This document shows, one piece after another, positions 1-7,507 of a stretch of DNA of 12,684 nucleotides. The notes beneath the pieces were generated by a model. It did not search any database, had not been told where the DNA came from, and saw only the letters and a list, made by a program, of their open reading frames with translations. The position numbers were made by a program, and so were the translations under genes. The DNA is from Burkholderiales bacterium (GTDB lineage: Bacteria > Pseudomonadota > Gammaproteobacteria > Burkholderiales > Burkholderiaceae): the NCBI GenBank assembly GCA_947447845.1, contig CANFNO010000029.1, positions 1 through 12,684 of the forward strand, written 5' to 3'. Each line of letters begins with the position of its first letter. Positions within the stretch are counted from its first letter, which is position 1.

Positions 1-741
1 CGCACCCACGCCAGCCCGGACAGCGACTTGAGCCAGATGGAAAAGAAGCTGGATGCGCAAATTACCGACAGCCTGAACGATTTCCGCGACAAACGGGATG
101 CCCAATCGGTAGAGTTGGCGCGCAGCCTGTACGGCCCGCAAGGGCTTGGTTTCTGGTTCAAACCGGATGCACCAGACGCCGAGGTGGCCCACGCGCGGGC
201 CCAGGTCGATATTGAAAAAGCACGCCAGACAGTGCTGAAAACCATTACAAAAGGTGGCCTGCCCGAAGCGGTGTGCCGCATTGTGGTGGCCGGCATGATC
301 TCCATCGGTTCCTTTGAGCGTCGCAGTCTGCGTCTGGCGCGTCTGTTGACACTGCTGCCGCAAGCGGAACGCAGTGCCATACCGGCCAATGTGAATTGGG
401 TGCAACTGATGAAGGAGCAAGCCCGCATTGCGGCCGTGGCGCCGGTCGAGGCTTTGAATGCACTGGAGCAGATGCTGCCCGATGCGCCCCGTCGTGAATT
501 GGCTCTGGCCATCGCCGCTGCCGTGATGATGATCGAACCCACACTGTCCAATCCACGCTCTGAAATCATCGAGTTTTTGATCGGCACCTTGGGCGTCGAT
601 CCTGAGCGAGTGATCGGCCTGGCCAAGGTGCTGACCGACTCGGTGGGCAAGACTGCCGCTTCAAAAGTTCCCGCAAAGGCGGCGGTAAAGCAGGTTAAGA
701 AGCCAGCCGCAAAGCCCAAAGCCAAACGCCCTGCCAAATAG
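1..741 (+). CDS. C-terminal part of a probable DUF3141/TerB-like protein (5' end outside window)
   Basis: The frame is open from base 1 to the TAG at 739-741, so this is the last ~246 residues of a longer protein; the TTG at 28 is only an internal codon. The first visible stretch (SDLSQMEKKLDAQITDSLN, then FRDKRD and LYG) resembles the segment that follows the alpha/beta-hydrolase-like core in DUF3141 proteins, which are often annotated as polyhydroxyalkanoate-synthase-like. The following ~130 residues are alpha-helical (KTITKGGLPEAVCRIVVAGM, then a second helical stretch) and look like the TerB-type helical domain at the end of such proteins. The last ~30 residues (codons from about 649) are rich in Lys, Ala and Pro (AAKPKAKRPAK), like a histone-H1 or PhaF-type DNA-binding tail. 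The gene converges on mshN with a 60-bp gap and is probably unrelated to pili. The family assignment is from memory of the family pattern; function is unknown. Confidence 0.6.
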   Translation, partial: RTHASPDSDLSQMEKKLDAQITDSLNDFRDKRDAQSVELARSLYGPQGLGFWFKPDAPDAEVAHARAQVDIEKARQTVLKTITKGGLPEAVCRIVVAGMISIGSFERRSLRLARLLTLLPQAERSAIPANVNWVQLMKEQARIAAVAPVEALNALEQMLPDAPRRELALAIAAAVMMIEPTLSNPRSEIIEFLIGTLGVDPERVIGLAKVLTDSVGKTAASKVPAKAAVKQVKKPAAKPKAKRPAK

Positions 742-801
742 TCGTCGACAGGTCATTCACCAGCCATCCACGTTTACGCGCGAAGGCTGAATGGCGCGCC
801 G

Positions 802-1947
802 TCAAGGCTCGCTCAAAGAGACTCCAGACTGGCGCAAATAGCTTTGCACTTCTTTGCTGATGGGGCCCAGTGCACGGGCCTTGGCCGCTAACTCTGAAGC
901 ATTGGCGGCTTGCCCCAAAGCCGCCTGAGAGACTGCCGCACCCAGCAACCAGCGCTGCTCGTTCGGGCGTATTTGCAGGGCCGCGGTGTAGGCGCGCACG
1001 CTATCCTGGTGGCGTCCCAAACGCTGTGCAGCATTTCCACGCAGGGCCCAGGCATCAGCGTCCTGGCCGAGATAGGACTCCAATCGGGACAAACCGTCCA
1101 AGGCGGCCTGCGGTCTGCTATTGGCAATTTGCATGCGTGCCTGTTCGCGCGCGAGCGTTGCCAGCAGTTGCGCATTCGCACCCGTAGGCGACGAACCGGC
1201 AGTGCGTTCAGCAAGTACCAGGGCTTGCTGCAGCAGCTCGCTGGCGGCGTCATGCGAGCCTGCATTCCAAAGGCTCTGCGCCTGTGCCAAGGCCTCGCGT
1301 CCGGCCTGCAATTGACGCGCCGATCCGCCCTGCTGCGGCTCAGCATTGGCACCGGTGCTGTTGGCGGTTGTAGATCCCGTTACAGCGGCCGTACTTACCG
1401 GAGCAGCGGCGGCAGCAGGCAGGTCGGCTTTACCAAATGTCGCGGGGTTGTTTGTGGCCTTGCCTGGAAGCTCAACGGGTAAATTTGGCTTGACGGCTGC
1501 CTTTGCAGGTTTTGATGTGGCCTCCTGGCTTGCTGCGGCGGGTGCGCGCGGGGGTGTGTCGGCAGGAACTTGCACTGGCGCTGCCGCGGGTACGCTTGCA
1601 GCAACGGGTGCGGATGAAGCAGCAGTGGCTGGGGAAAGTGCAGTTTCAAACGTTAGCGTCGTCACCTTTCCAGGTTGACCCGAAGTCCGGGAATCAACCT
1701 GCGAAGTGCCTGCTGAAGAAGACTTTTGCCACCACCAAAAAGCACCTGCCACCAACACAAGCACCAAGACTGCCACAGCAACGAATATTCCTTTGCTGAA
1801 TCGGCCGTAGGCCTGCACAACGACAGGTGCATTGCCAACGCTGACTGTATCCCGGCGCAACGCCGTGTCACCTGGTTTGGCGTTTCCAAGGGGCTGCGGC
1901 GCCTGGCGCTGATCCAGGTCCCGCAGCATTTTGTTGATCACACTCAC
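802..1947 (-). CDS. mshN: MSHA biogenesis protein MshN (TPR protein with one membrane anchor)
   Basis: 381 aa. The start is placed at the GTG at 1945-1947, giving (M)SVINKMLRDLDQRQ, which matches the typical MshN N-terminus. It overlaps the mshM TGA by four bases (GTGA) and has AAGGGG (1956-1961) eight bases upstream; the frame is open further upstream only because mshM runs there. Architecture: a short cytoplasmic N-terminus; one transmembrane helix at about residues 52-71 followed by WWWQK; an Ala/Pro/Thr-rich periplasmic linker (about 100-205); then helical TPR-like repeats from 212 to the end (AREALAQAQSLWNAGSHDAA; AWALRGNAAQRLGRHQDSVR). MshN proteins belong to the MSHA pilus assembly apparatus; the exact role is not settled, and protein-protein scaffolding is the usual inference for the TPRs. 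It is the last gene of the assembly operon. Confidence 0.88.
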   Translation of the reverse strand: MSVINKMLRDLDQRQAPQPLGNAKPGDTALRRDTVSVGNAPVVVQAYGRFSKGIFVAVAVLVLVLVAGAFWWWQKSSSAGTSQVDSRTSGQPGKVTTLTFETALSPATAASSAPVAASVPAAAPVQVPADTPPRAPAAASQEATSKPAKAAVKPNLPVELPGKATNNPATFGKADLPAAAAAPVSTAAVTGSTTANSTGANAEPQQGGSARQLQAGREALAQAQSLWNAGSHDAASELLQQALVLAERTAGSSPTGANAQLLATLAREQARMQIANSRPQAALDGLSRLESYLGQDADAWALRGNAAQRLGRHQDSVRAYTAALQIRPNEQRWLLGAAVSQAALGQAANASELAAKARALGPISKEVQSYLRQSGVSLSEP

Positions 1948-2849
1948 AAGGCATTCCCCTTGGCATCGCGCAGCACGCCGGAACGCCGTCCCCAAGCGGC
2001 GCGCAGGCGCTGCCACCAGGGTTGGGTCCGCTTCAAACCCGGGGTATCTGCGGCGGCAAGACGCGCATGTTCCACGGTTACGCTGTGCACGCCTTCACCA
2101 TAGGCCAGCATCAAACTCTTGTGCGCCAGCACATTGATAAGCCGTGGCACACCACCGCTGGCCTTGGCGATGGCGGAGGCGGCTTGGGGGGTGAAAATTT
2201 CGCAGTCCACCGAGTCATCCAGCGCTGCAGTGGCCAAACGATGGGCTAGGTAAACCGGCACGCGGTCCAGTTGCATGGGACCCAGGTATTCGCTGAAGGT
2301 GATGCGCTGCAATAGCTGGCGAATCTCGGGACGAGCGAGTTTGGTGTCCAGATCGGGCTGACCCAGCAGCACAATTTGCAACAGCTTGCGTTTCTCGGTT
2401 TCCAGATTGGAGAGCAGACGCAGGCTTTCCACCGTGCGCACCGGAATGGCCTGGGCCTCGTCGATGCAGACCAGCACGCGCTTGCCCTGGCGTGCATGCT
2501 GCACCAGGCAGGCACCAATGCCATTCATCACCGCGTGACGCTGCACCGGGTGGCCGATGGCTACACCCAACTCATCGGCCAGTGCCAGCAGCAAATCGTC
2601 GGGCCCCATGTCGGGGTTGGGAATGTAAGCGGTGACAAATTCGCCCTGCAAAGTCTTGAGGAGTTGGCGGCACAGCACGGTCTTGCCGCAGCCCAACTCG
2701 CCCACAACTTTGAGAAAACCCTCGCCGCTACGCAGTGCCACCAACAGCATGTTGAGCGAAGCCTGCGCGCCTTCGTGCGGATAGAAAAAGTCGGTATCCG
2801 GTGTGATTGAAAAAGGCGCTTCCCGCAGCGAAAAATGCCCCAGGTACAT
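1944..2849 (-). CDS. mshM: MSHA biogenesis AAA+ ATPase MshM (ExeA/GspA-like)
   Basis: 301 aa. It begins MYLGHFSLREAPFSITPDTD, the classic N-terminus of MshM/ExeA/GspA-type ATPases (FxLxxxPFxxxPDxxFxY). Walker A is GELGCGKT at residues 50-57, Walker B is VLVCIDEAQ at 125-133, sensor 1 lies in LLGQPDL (161-167), and the GGVPRLIN motif (232-239) is typical of this family. There is no transmembrane helix, so it should be cytoplasmic or membrane-associated. By analogy with ExeA, which helps place the secretin in the cell wall, MshM probably assists MshL assembly or pilus positioning; that role is inferred. The ATG at 2847-2849 follows the mshL TAA with no gap (TAAATG), and its own stop overlaps the mshN start, so all three are probably translated in a coupled way. 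Confidence 0.93.
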   Translation of the reverse strand: MYLGHFSLREAPFSITPDTDFFYPHEGAQASLNMLLVALRSGEGFLKVVGELGCGKTVLCRQLLKTLQGEFVTAYIPNPDMGPDDLLLALADELGVAIGHPVQRHAVMNGIGACLVQHARQGKRVLVCIDEAQAIPVRTVESLRLLSNLETEKRKLLQIVLLGQPDLDTKLARPEIRQLLQRITFSEYLGPMQLDRVPVYLAHRLATAALDDSVDCEIFTPQAASAIAKASGGVPRLINVLAHKSLMLAYGEGVHSVTVEHARLAAADTPGLKRTQPWWQRLRAAWGRRSGVLRDAKGNAL

Positions 2850-4643
2850 TTACTTGGCCGGTCCGCCATCCAACTGAATCACACGGGCGCGGGCGTCGTC
2901 CATCTCGTCCAGCGCCACGCGCGCCTTGCGGCTTTGCTCTTCCCAATCGGCCGCACTGCGGATGATGGTCGGCTTGATCAAGACGATCACTTCGCGCTTG
3001 CGCCCGGCCGTAGCCTTGTTGCCAAACAGGGGCGCGAAGATGCTGCCGGTGGTGCCGGGCACGCCAGAGACATTGCGGCTGGAATCCATTTGCATCAGGC
3101 CGCCAATGGCCACGATGCGCCCGTCCTGTATGCGTACCAGGGTGTCGGTCTCGTTTACTGCGCTGGAAGCCAGCGGCAGCTTGTAGTTGCCAGCAGCGCC
3201 CAGGTCAATCTGCTTGGAGCTTTCGGTCACCGAGGTTACGGCCGGATGCACATGCAAAGTGACGTTGACACCGTCGTCGACCTGCGGCGTCACATCCAGC
3301 GAAATGCCGGAGAAGAACGGTGTCAGCGTGATGGTGGGCATGGTGGTGGTGTTGCCCGTCGTGCTGCTGCTAGTGCTGGGGCTTGAGCCGCCCGATACAT
3401 TGGTCACAAAGAAGGAATCGGTACCCACCTTCAGCACTGCCTTCTGGTTGTTCAGCGTGGCTACTCGCGGGCTGGACAGGGTTTGTACATCGCCCTGGGT
3501 TTCCAGAAAGCCCAGTACGGCGCCGAAGCTGTTGGTTTGCAAGGCCAGGCCAAACAGGCCGCCTGCCGTAGCCACCGATGGCACCGGCACAACGCCGCTC
3601 AGCGTAGTGGTGCCGCCTTGAAGCAGCATATTGGTGTTGGTCACCCCGCTGCCCAGTACGCCCACGGCCAAAGCCGCATCGGCGCTGGCGGCAAAGGCGC
3701 CCCAATTCACGCCGCTTTGAAAGCCATCCCGCAGTTCGACTTCGACCAACTTGGCCTCGAGCATGACCTGGCGCTCCACCGCAATTTGCGCTGCCTTCAA
3801 GAATTTTTCGACCTGGCGCAATTCATCCGGCATGGCGCGCACGGCCATGATGCCGGCCTGCGGACTGGTGATGACGCTGCGCCCCTCGCCACCGATCATG
3901 CCTTTGACTGCACCGGACAACTCGGACCAGAAATCGGTCTTGTTGGTGGTGGTGACTTTGCTACTTTCGGCCTGCTGTGAACTGCTAGAGGTCGAAGAGT
4001 TGGCGCCCGAGCTGGAGCTGGAGCTGATGTTCGAGTTGGAGCCACCACTTTGCGAGCCACCCGCCGACACGCGCAACTCGCTGCTGCCCACGCGCTGCGA
4101 GTTGGGATAGTTGACGGTAAAGATGCGCGTCTGCAGGGTCGGCGCGTAAATGATGATGCGTCGGCCTTCGATCTTGAAGTCGTAGCCATAGACATCGCGA
4201 ATCGACTCCAGCGCCTCGCTGACGGTGACACCGCGCAGCGTGACCGACAGCGTGCCACCCACATCCGGGTGCATCAGCATGCTGTAGCGGGTGTCGGCCA
4301 CGATGGCCAGAAACACGTCGCGCGCCTGGGCGTTGTTGACCAGCAGATCGATGCGTGGCTCGGGTGCAGGCTTGACGGGTGGGGGCGCCGGTTCGGCCAG
4401 CGCCTCGCTCACTTGCACAGGCACGGCTGCGGGTGCCTTGGGCGCTGTCGTCGGCAGGTCGGCCCGCATGGCGGCGCCCACGTCGGGTGTTTTCAGCACA
4501 TGTTCGGAGGCGCATCCGGAGAGCAGCCCCAAGGACAAAATTAGAGCCGTCAATGCATAGGCGCTTTCACGCTTTTCAGCGCTTCGTTCTGCGCGTGTCA
4601 TCGAGGCGCCATTTTCAAAAATATGCGGGGCTGGTGAGGTCAT
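2850..4643 (-). CDS. mshL: MSHA biogenesis protein MshL, outer-membrane secretin (lipoprotein)
   Basis: 597 aa. The N-terminus has a hydrophobic segment ending in the lipobox LLSGC (residues 40-44), so Cys44 should be lipidated and the pilotin function may be built in. A Pro-rich stretch (about 61-96) precedes a secretin N0/STN domain (about 97-170: VNNAQARDVFLAIVADTRYS). A Ser/Asn/Gly-rich low-complexity linker follows at about 193-230, then an N1-like region (RSVITSPQAGIMAVRAMPDE). The secretin barrel domain runs from about 290 to 562, with VQTLSSPRVATLNNQKAVLK, VTPQVDDGVNVTLHV and the C-terminal REVIVLIKPTII. A second Ser/Thr insert lies at about 418-435. MshL forms the outer-membrane channel for the pilus. 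The ATG at 4643 overlaps the mshK TGA (ATGA); a second in-frame ATG at codon 15 is possible and would shorten the unusual N-terminal extension before the signal peptide. Confidence 0.95.
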   Translation of the reverse strand: MTSPAPHIFENGASMTRAERSAEKRESAYALTALILSLGLLSGCASEHVLKTPDVGAAMRADLPTTAPKAPAAVPVQVSEALAEPAPPPVKPAPEPRIDLLVNNAQARDVFLAIVADTRYSMLMHPDVGGTLSVTLRGVTVSEALESIRDVYGYDFKIEGRRIIIYAPTLQTRIFTVNYPNSQRVGSSELRVSAGGSQSGGSNSNISSSSSSGANSSTSSSSQQAESSKVTTTNKTDFWSELSGAVKGMIGGEGRSVITSPQAGIMAVRAMPDELRQVEKFLKAAQIAVERQVMLEAKLVEVELRDGFQSGVNWGAFAASADAALAVGVLGSGVTNTNMLLQGGTTTLSGVVPVPSVATAGGLFGLALQTNSFGAVLGFLETQGDVQTLSSPRVATLNNQKAVLKVGTDSFFVTNVSGGSSPSTSSSTTGNTTTMPTITLTPFFSGISLDVTPQVDDGVNVTLHVHPAVTSVTESSKQIDLGAAGNYKLPLASSAVNETDTLVRIQDGRIVAIGGLMQMDSSRNVSGVPGTTGSIFAPLFGNKATAGRKREVIVLIKPTIIRSAADWEEQSRKARVALDEMDDARARVIQLDGGPAK

Positions 4644-5005
4644 GGAGTGGGCCTTTCGGTTGCGGTGTGGCGCTCGATGCCGCTGAACCTTTGGATTTTG
4701 CGAAGTTCTTTGCCATTGCGCAGCCAGACTTCCGTCTCGCCAATGCGCTCAATTTTGTAAGGACCGATGCTCTGCCCGACGCTATACAGCCGGGTACCAG
4801 CGACCAGATAGGGTTTGCCATCGCGCACGACCACAGCCGCACTGTCCACTTCAGGCATGGCTGGCTGGGTCACCGCGCCGGGCGCCGGGGCTTGGGTAAA
4901 AGTACCCGCAGGAGGACGTGTCGGGTCGCGCTCTTGTGCGGCTACCGGCCCAGCCACCAGCAGCACCGCAACGATTGAGAAAAGCACACGTAGCATCGGC
5001 GACAT
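4640..5005 (-). CDS. mshK: MSHA biogenesis protein MshK (PilP-like periplasmic protein)
   Basis: 121 aa from the ATG at 5003-5005, which shares one base with the mshJ stop (TGATG). A TTG one codon earlier (5006-5008) is the alternative start; AGGAG lies 10 bases before the ATG or 8 before the TTG, so the spacing does not settle it. The N-terminus is a signal peptide (hydrophobic core LFSIVAVLLVAGPVAAQ) followed by RDPTRPP, the hallmark after cleavage in MshK/PilP-type proteins. The C-terminal half (VVRDGKPYLVAGTRLYSVGQ then IGPYKIERI and EVWLRNGKEL) is a small beta domain like the PilP/GspC homology region, which links the inner-membrane complex to the secretin. The gene lies between mshJ and mshL, as expected for the family. 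The protein is likely periplasmic or anchored by an uncleaved leader. Confidence 0.85.
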   Translation of the reverse strand: MSPMLRVLFSIVAVLLVAGPVAAQERDPTRPPAGTFTQAPAPGAVTQPAMPEVDSAAVVVRDGKPYLVAGTRLYSVGQSIGPYKIERIGETEVWLRNGKELRKIQRFSGIERHTATERPTP

Positions 5006-5640
5006 CAATGTTGTACTCCTACGGCATAGACCTGCAGCGTCAACTCACTGAGTTGCTTTTCGGTCTTGAGTTCCATAGGCCCCCAGCGCAGTCCCGGCAG
5101 TGCGGTTTCCAGCGCCTGGACATAGCGCACCAGTTCCGCATACGGACCGGCAACCCGCAATGTCAGTCCGTGCTTGGTCAGTCCCGCAATCGGGGCCGAA
5201 CCGGCGGGTGCAACGGATGCTCCAGAGACCTCGGGCTTGAGTGTCTCCAGACTGAGCAGGGTCAGGCCTTCCTGGCGGCGCAGCAGGCGCTGCAGCACTT
5301 GCTCCAGCGCCGGGTCTTTCTGGTCGTTCGGTGCCAGGCCTTTAATCTCAGCGTTGAGCGCTTCGAGTCGCACAGCCGTCGCTCGCAATTCTTCGCGCGC
5401 GGCCTTGCCCGGATCATTGGGCACACCGGAACCAGCCAACTCGCCACGCAAGCGATCCAGTTCGGCGCTTTGCGCAACAAATCGCTGCAGCAAAGCCTTG
5501 TGCGCCGTTTGTGCCGGCGTGAACCATATGAAGTCGGCCAGCGCCAACACGCACACAAACACGGACATAAACAAAAACAAGCGCTCGCGCACACTCAGTG
5601 CGTCTATGCGTAGCAAGAGCTGTTGCAATTGCTGTTTCAT
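5005..5640 (-). CDS. mshJ: MSHA biogenesis protein MshJ (PilO/GspM-like)
   Basis: 211 aa from the ATG at 5638-5640, which overlaps the stop of the upstream PilN-like gene (ATGA); the open frame extends 24 codons further, but that part lies inside the neighbour and is not family-like. The start is MKQQLQQLLLRIDALSVRER. One transmembrane helix spans about residues 20-40, followed by a helical/coiled-coil stretch rich in Leu, Glu and Arg (about 45-130), then a small C-terminal alpha/beta domain (GLTLRVAGPYAELVRYVQAL; ELTLQVYAVG), the ferredoxin-like fold of PilO/GspM. It should pair with the PilN-like protein in the inner membrane to form the periplasmic alignment complex. Confidence 0.87.
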   Translation of the reverse strand: MKQQLQQLLLRIDALSVRERLFLFMSVFVCVLALADFIWFTPAQTAHKALLQRFVAQSAELDRLRGELAGSGVPNDPGKAAREELRATAVRLEALNAEIKGLAPNDQKDPALEQVLQRLLRRQEGLTLLSLETLKPEVSGASVAPAGSAPIAGLTKHGLTLRVAGPYAELVRYVQALETALPGLRWGPMELKTEKQLSELTLQVYAVGVQH

Positions 5641-6305
5641 GGTTTGGCCACCGGAGTTGTCGGGCCTGACGCGGGCGCAGAAGGCTGCGCACTCACCAAG
5701 TTGAAGGACCACATCGGCTTGGCCCTGATACCTGAGGCACCAGATCCACCTGGCTCGGCCACGTATTTGACATTGACCGCATTGAGCACCAGCCCGTTCA
5801 TCAGCGGATGCCGGCCCAGGCGCGCCACCCAGTCGTTCAAGGCGGCCGGCTCCAGGGCAAAGCCCGAGACTTCAAAACTGCCACTGTCGGCCTTTAGGGA
5901 GTTGACCCATGCGTCCGCCGGGATGCTGCGAGCCAGTAACAGCAGCCGGTCCGAGTGCCCCTCGCCCGCCTTGAAAAGCCCTCGGCGCGCCAGTTGCAAC
6001 AATTTTTCGTGCTCCTCCACACGGGCGCGTTGTTCTTGCAATTGGCTCAGCAGTCCCGCATCCACCGGCCCGGCAGCCGCCCGGCTGCTTTGAATGACGG
6101 CCTGCAAATTATGGATTTCGCTGTTCTGCGCCTCCAGCGTCTGGCGATAAGTCTGGGCCGAGCCTTCCAGACTCCACAACCAGAAGGCCCCCAGTGCACC
6201 CATTGCAACCAGGCTCACCGCAAGCATGCCCAGCAGAGACTGCGCCTGAAAACGCGGCCGCGCCTGCGTCAGGGCTGCGGTACAGAGGTTGATTTGCTGG
6301 GGCAT
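5637..6305 (-). CDS. PilN-like MSHA inner-membrane protein (MshI2-type)
   Basis: 222 aa from the ATG at 6303-6305, which gives MPQQINLC, close to the conserved PilN start (xxxINLL) that contacts the PilM-like partner; upstream codons in this frame fall inside mshI. It starts 5 bases after the mshI TAA, with only a weak ribosome binding site, so coupling to mshI is likely. One transmembrane helix lies at about residues 25-46 (MLAVSLVAMGALGAFWLWSL), followed by a coiled coil (about 48-112) and an alpha/beta C-terminal domain (VNSLKADSGSFEVSGFALEP; LNAVNVKYV) typical of PilN/GspL periplasmic domains. The C-terminus ends in a Pro/Ala-rich tail. It is annotated in some MSHA loci as a second MshI. 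Its role is a bridge between cytoplasmic MshI and periplasmic MshJ. Confidence 0.85.
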   Translation of the reverse strand: MPQQINLCTAALTQARPRFQAQSLLGMLAVSLVAMGALGAFWLWSLEGSAQTYRQTLEAQNSEIHNLQAVIQSSRAAAGPVDAGLLSQLQEQRARVEEHEKLLQLARRGLFKAGEGHSDRLLLLARSIPADAWVNSLKADSGSFEVSGFALEPAALNDWVARLGRHPLMNGLVLNAVNVKYVAEPGGSGASGIRAKPMWSFNLVSAQPSAPASGPTTPVAKP

Positions 6306-6310
6306 GGGCT

Positions 6311-7354
6311 TTAAGTGGCAGCGCCGGTGCGAAACAACAATCCCAACAAGGGCAAACACTTCATGGCGTGTTCATCACTCAGCTCCGGCACACCGTCAAA
6401 CAACGCAGAAGGGTCCAGCGTAGCCACGGCGTGCCCCAATCCCTGGCTCAACCAAGCAGCTAAATCTGCGGAGCGGCTACCCGCATGGACCACAACGCCG
6501 GCCATGGGCAGAGCCGTCCAGGTGCGATCCCACAAGTCGAGTGAGCGTTGCAACTCAACCAAAAAACGCTGTGCACGGTCATTCACCCCAAGATTTGAAT
6601 CGTCAGCACCCAGGGTTGATAGGCCGCCGTAGTCGGGCACGTATTCGCCCACAGGCGTATAGGCATCGACCGCCTCATGCGCCACCTCTGCGCCACCATC
6701 CCACTGCATGGCCATAAAGCCTGCCGGCAAATCCAGGCGACGGCTGTAGTAAAGCTCCTCGTTGGCACAAATGGTGAGCAAGGCCTGCTTGTCGTTCACC
6801 ACCACCAAAGCCGCTGTAGCGCGCCCGGCAAGACCTGCATATTTGGCCCAAGCGGACTGCATATTGCGCTGGGCCATCTCCTGCACATCAATAATCTGCA
6901 CGGTCCATTCTATGGACTCTGCCAATTGCATAGCTTCGCGAATGACGGTGTTGGCAGCCGCCACGACAAACAGTTGGCCCGCACTCTTTTCAAGGCCGTC
7001 GCCCAAGCGCAAAACATCCAATGTGAGGTCATCAATGTGCAAGTCCACCATATCGCGTATCTGGTAACGCGCAGCAGAGCGCAATTCTTCAGGAGGTACG
7101 GCAGGTGCTGCGATCTGCAGCAACATGCATTGCTCGGTGGTCAGCATGACAATGGCCCCCGGCCCGCCCAGACCCAGGTCAGCAACGCGGTGGGCAAAGT
7201 CTTTAGCTTTGTCTGTGCCCTGATACGCCACGCCCATGCGCTTGATGTTGAACCTTCCACCCGCGCTTGCCGCTTCTACATAAGCCAATGCCTGCCCACA
7301 CCAGGATACGATGAGATGGTCATGCGAACTTGCGCGTTTCCAGGGCCACTGCAT
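6311..7354 (-). CDS. mshI: MSHA biogenesis protein MshI (PilM-like, actin-like fold)
   Basis: 347 aa from the ATG at 7352-7354 (MQWPWKRASSHDHLIVSWCG). A TTG two codons upstream (7358-7360) has a GAG seven bases before it and is a possible alternative; neither has a strong ribosome binding site. There is no membrane segment. The fold looks like the PilM/actin ATPase family: LIVSWCGQALAYVEA near the N-terminus, an ELRSAARYQIRDMVDLHIDD segment typical of PilM-like proteins, and ATAALVVVNDKQALLTIC near the middle as the second beta-hairpin. It acts on the cytoplasmic face, binding the N-terminus of the PilN-like protein. It is the first gene of the assembly operon, preceded by a 153-bp non-coding gap, which suggests that a promoter lies there. 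Confidence 0.85.
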   Translation of the reverse strand: MQWPWKRASSHDHLIVSWCGQALAYVEAASAGGRFNIKRMGVAYQGTDKAKDFAHRVADLGLGGPGAIVMLTTEQCMLLQIAAPAVPPEELRSAARYQIRDMVDLHIDDLTLDVLRLGDGLEKSAGQLFVVAAANTVIREAMQLAESIEWTVQIIDVQEMAQRNMQSAWAKYAGLAGRATAALVVVNDKQALLTICANEELYYSRRLDLPAGFMAMQWDGGAEVAHEAVDAYTPVGEYVPDYGGLSTLGADDSNLGVNDRAQRFLVELQRSLDLWDRTWTALPMAGVVVHAGSRSADLAAWLSQGLGHAVATLDPSALFDGVPELSDEHAMKCLPLLGLLFRTGAAT

Positions 7355-7429
7355 GTTCAATCTGTGTCTCGAAGGCGGTAGGTGAATAAAGTCATTAATT
7401 ATGAACAGCGCCGTTTGTGCCTGGCCCTG

Positions 7430-7504
7430 TAGCTGCTCACATAATAATAGCTATTGGCGCTGCGAAACCAGCCAGACTTTCGCATTTTTGCCACTAGCGC
7501 AACG
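7430..7504. repeat. Possible degenerate dispersed intergenic element (Comamonadaceae type)
   Basis: The stretch contains TAGCTGCTCACATAATAATA followed by GCTATTGGCGC and, further right, GCCACTAGCGCAACGC. This combination of an AT-rich TAGCT...AGCTA segment next to GCGCTAG-type blocks resembles short dispersed intergenic repeats I remember from Rhodoferax, Polaromonas and Acidovorax genomes. The resemblance is from memory and only one copy is in the window, so copy number is untested. Confidence 0.35.
7461..7484. other. Perfect 7-bp inverted repeat (hairpin)
   Basis: TGCGAAA (7461-7467) and TTTCGCA (7478-7484) are exact inverted copies around a 10-base loop. An outer GCGC/GCGC pair (7457-7460 and 7497-7500) can extend the structure with an internal loop. 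Five T residues follow on the plus strand (7485-7489), but no gene is transcribed in that direction here. On the minus strand, which carries all genes around it, no U-run follows, so it is not a standard terminator for the glycosyltransferase mRNA. It could be a 3' end structure or part of the repeat element. Confidence 0.5.
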
Positions 7505-7507
7505 CTT

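Larger units (their letters stand above)
7355..7507. other. Intergenic region between the glycosyltransferase gene and mshI
   Basis: This 153-bp region holds the only sizeable gap upstream of the mshI-N operon and is the natural place for its promoter. The part nearest mshI (7381-7402, and 7438-7453) is AT-rich, and on the minus strand it offers -10-like hexamers such as TATTAT and CATAAT, but I found no -35 box at correct spacing. The half nearest the glycosyltransferase stop holds the hairpin and repeat-like sequence listed separately. No small gene is supported. Confidence 0.5.

Noticed and set aside
742..801. GCGCG (778-782) and CGCGC (795-799) inverted repeat between the convergent genes as a bidirectional terminator
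   Set aside because: The stem is only five base pairs and no T-run follows on either strand; GC-rich coding-like DNA yields such repeats by chance.
870..1482. Long plus-strand open frames within mshN
   Set aside because: They lie antisense to mshN, whose protein has clear family features; the GC-rich codon pattern opens frames on the opposite strand.
1948..2016. N-terminal extension of MshN by 23 residues (MAAPARRLGTAF…)
   Set aside because: It lies wholly inside mshM in another frame and is not MshN-like; the GTG with AAGGGG and GTGA overlap fits the family N-terminus.
2835..3386. 183-codon plus-strand open frame opposite mshL
   Set aside because: Composition is His/Gly/Arg-rich with no domain, and it is a shadow of a strongly supported secretin gene.
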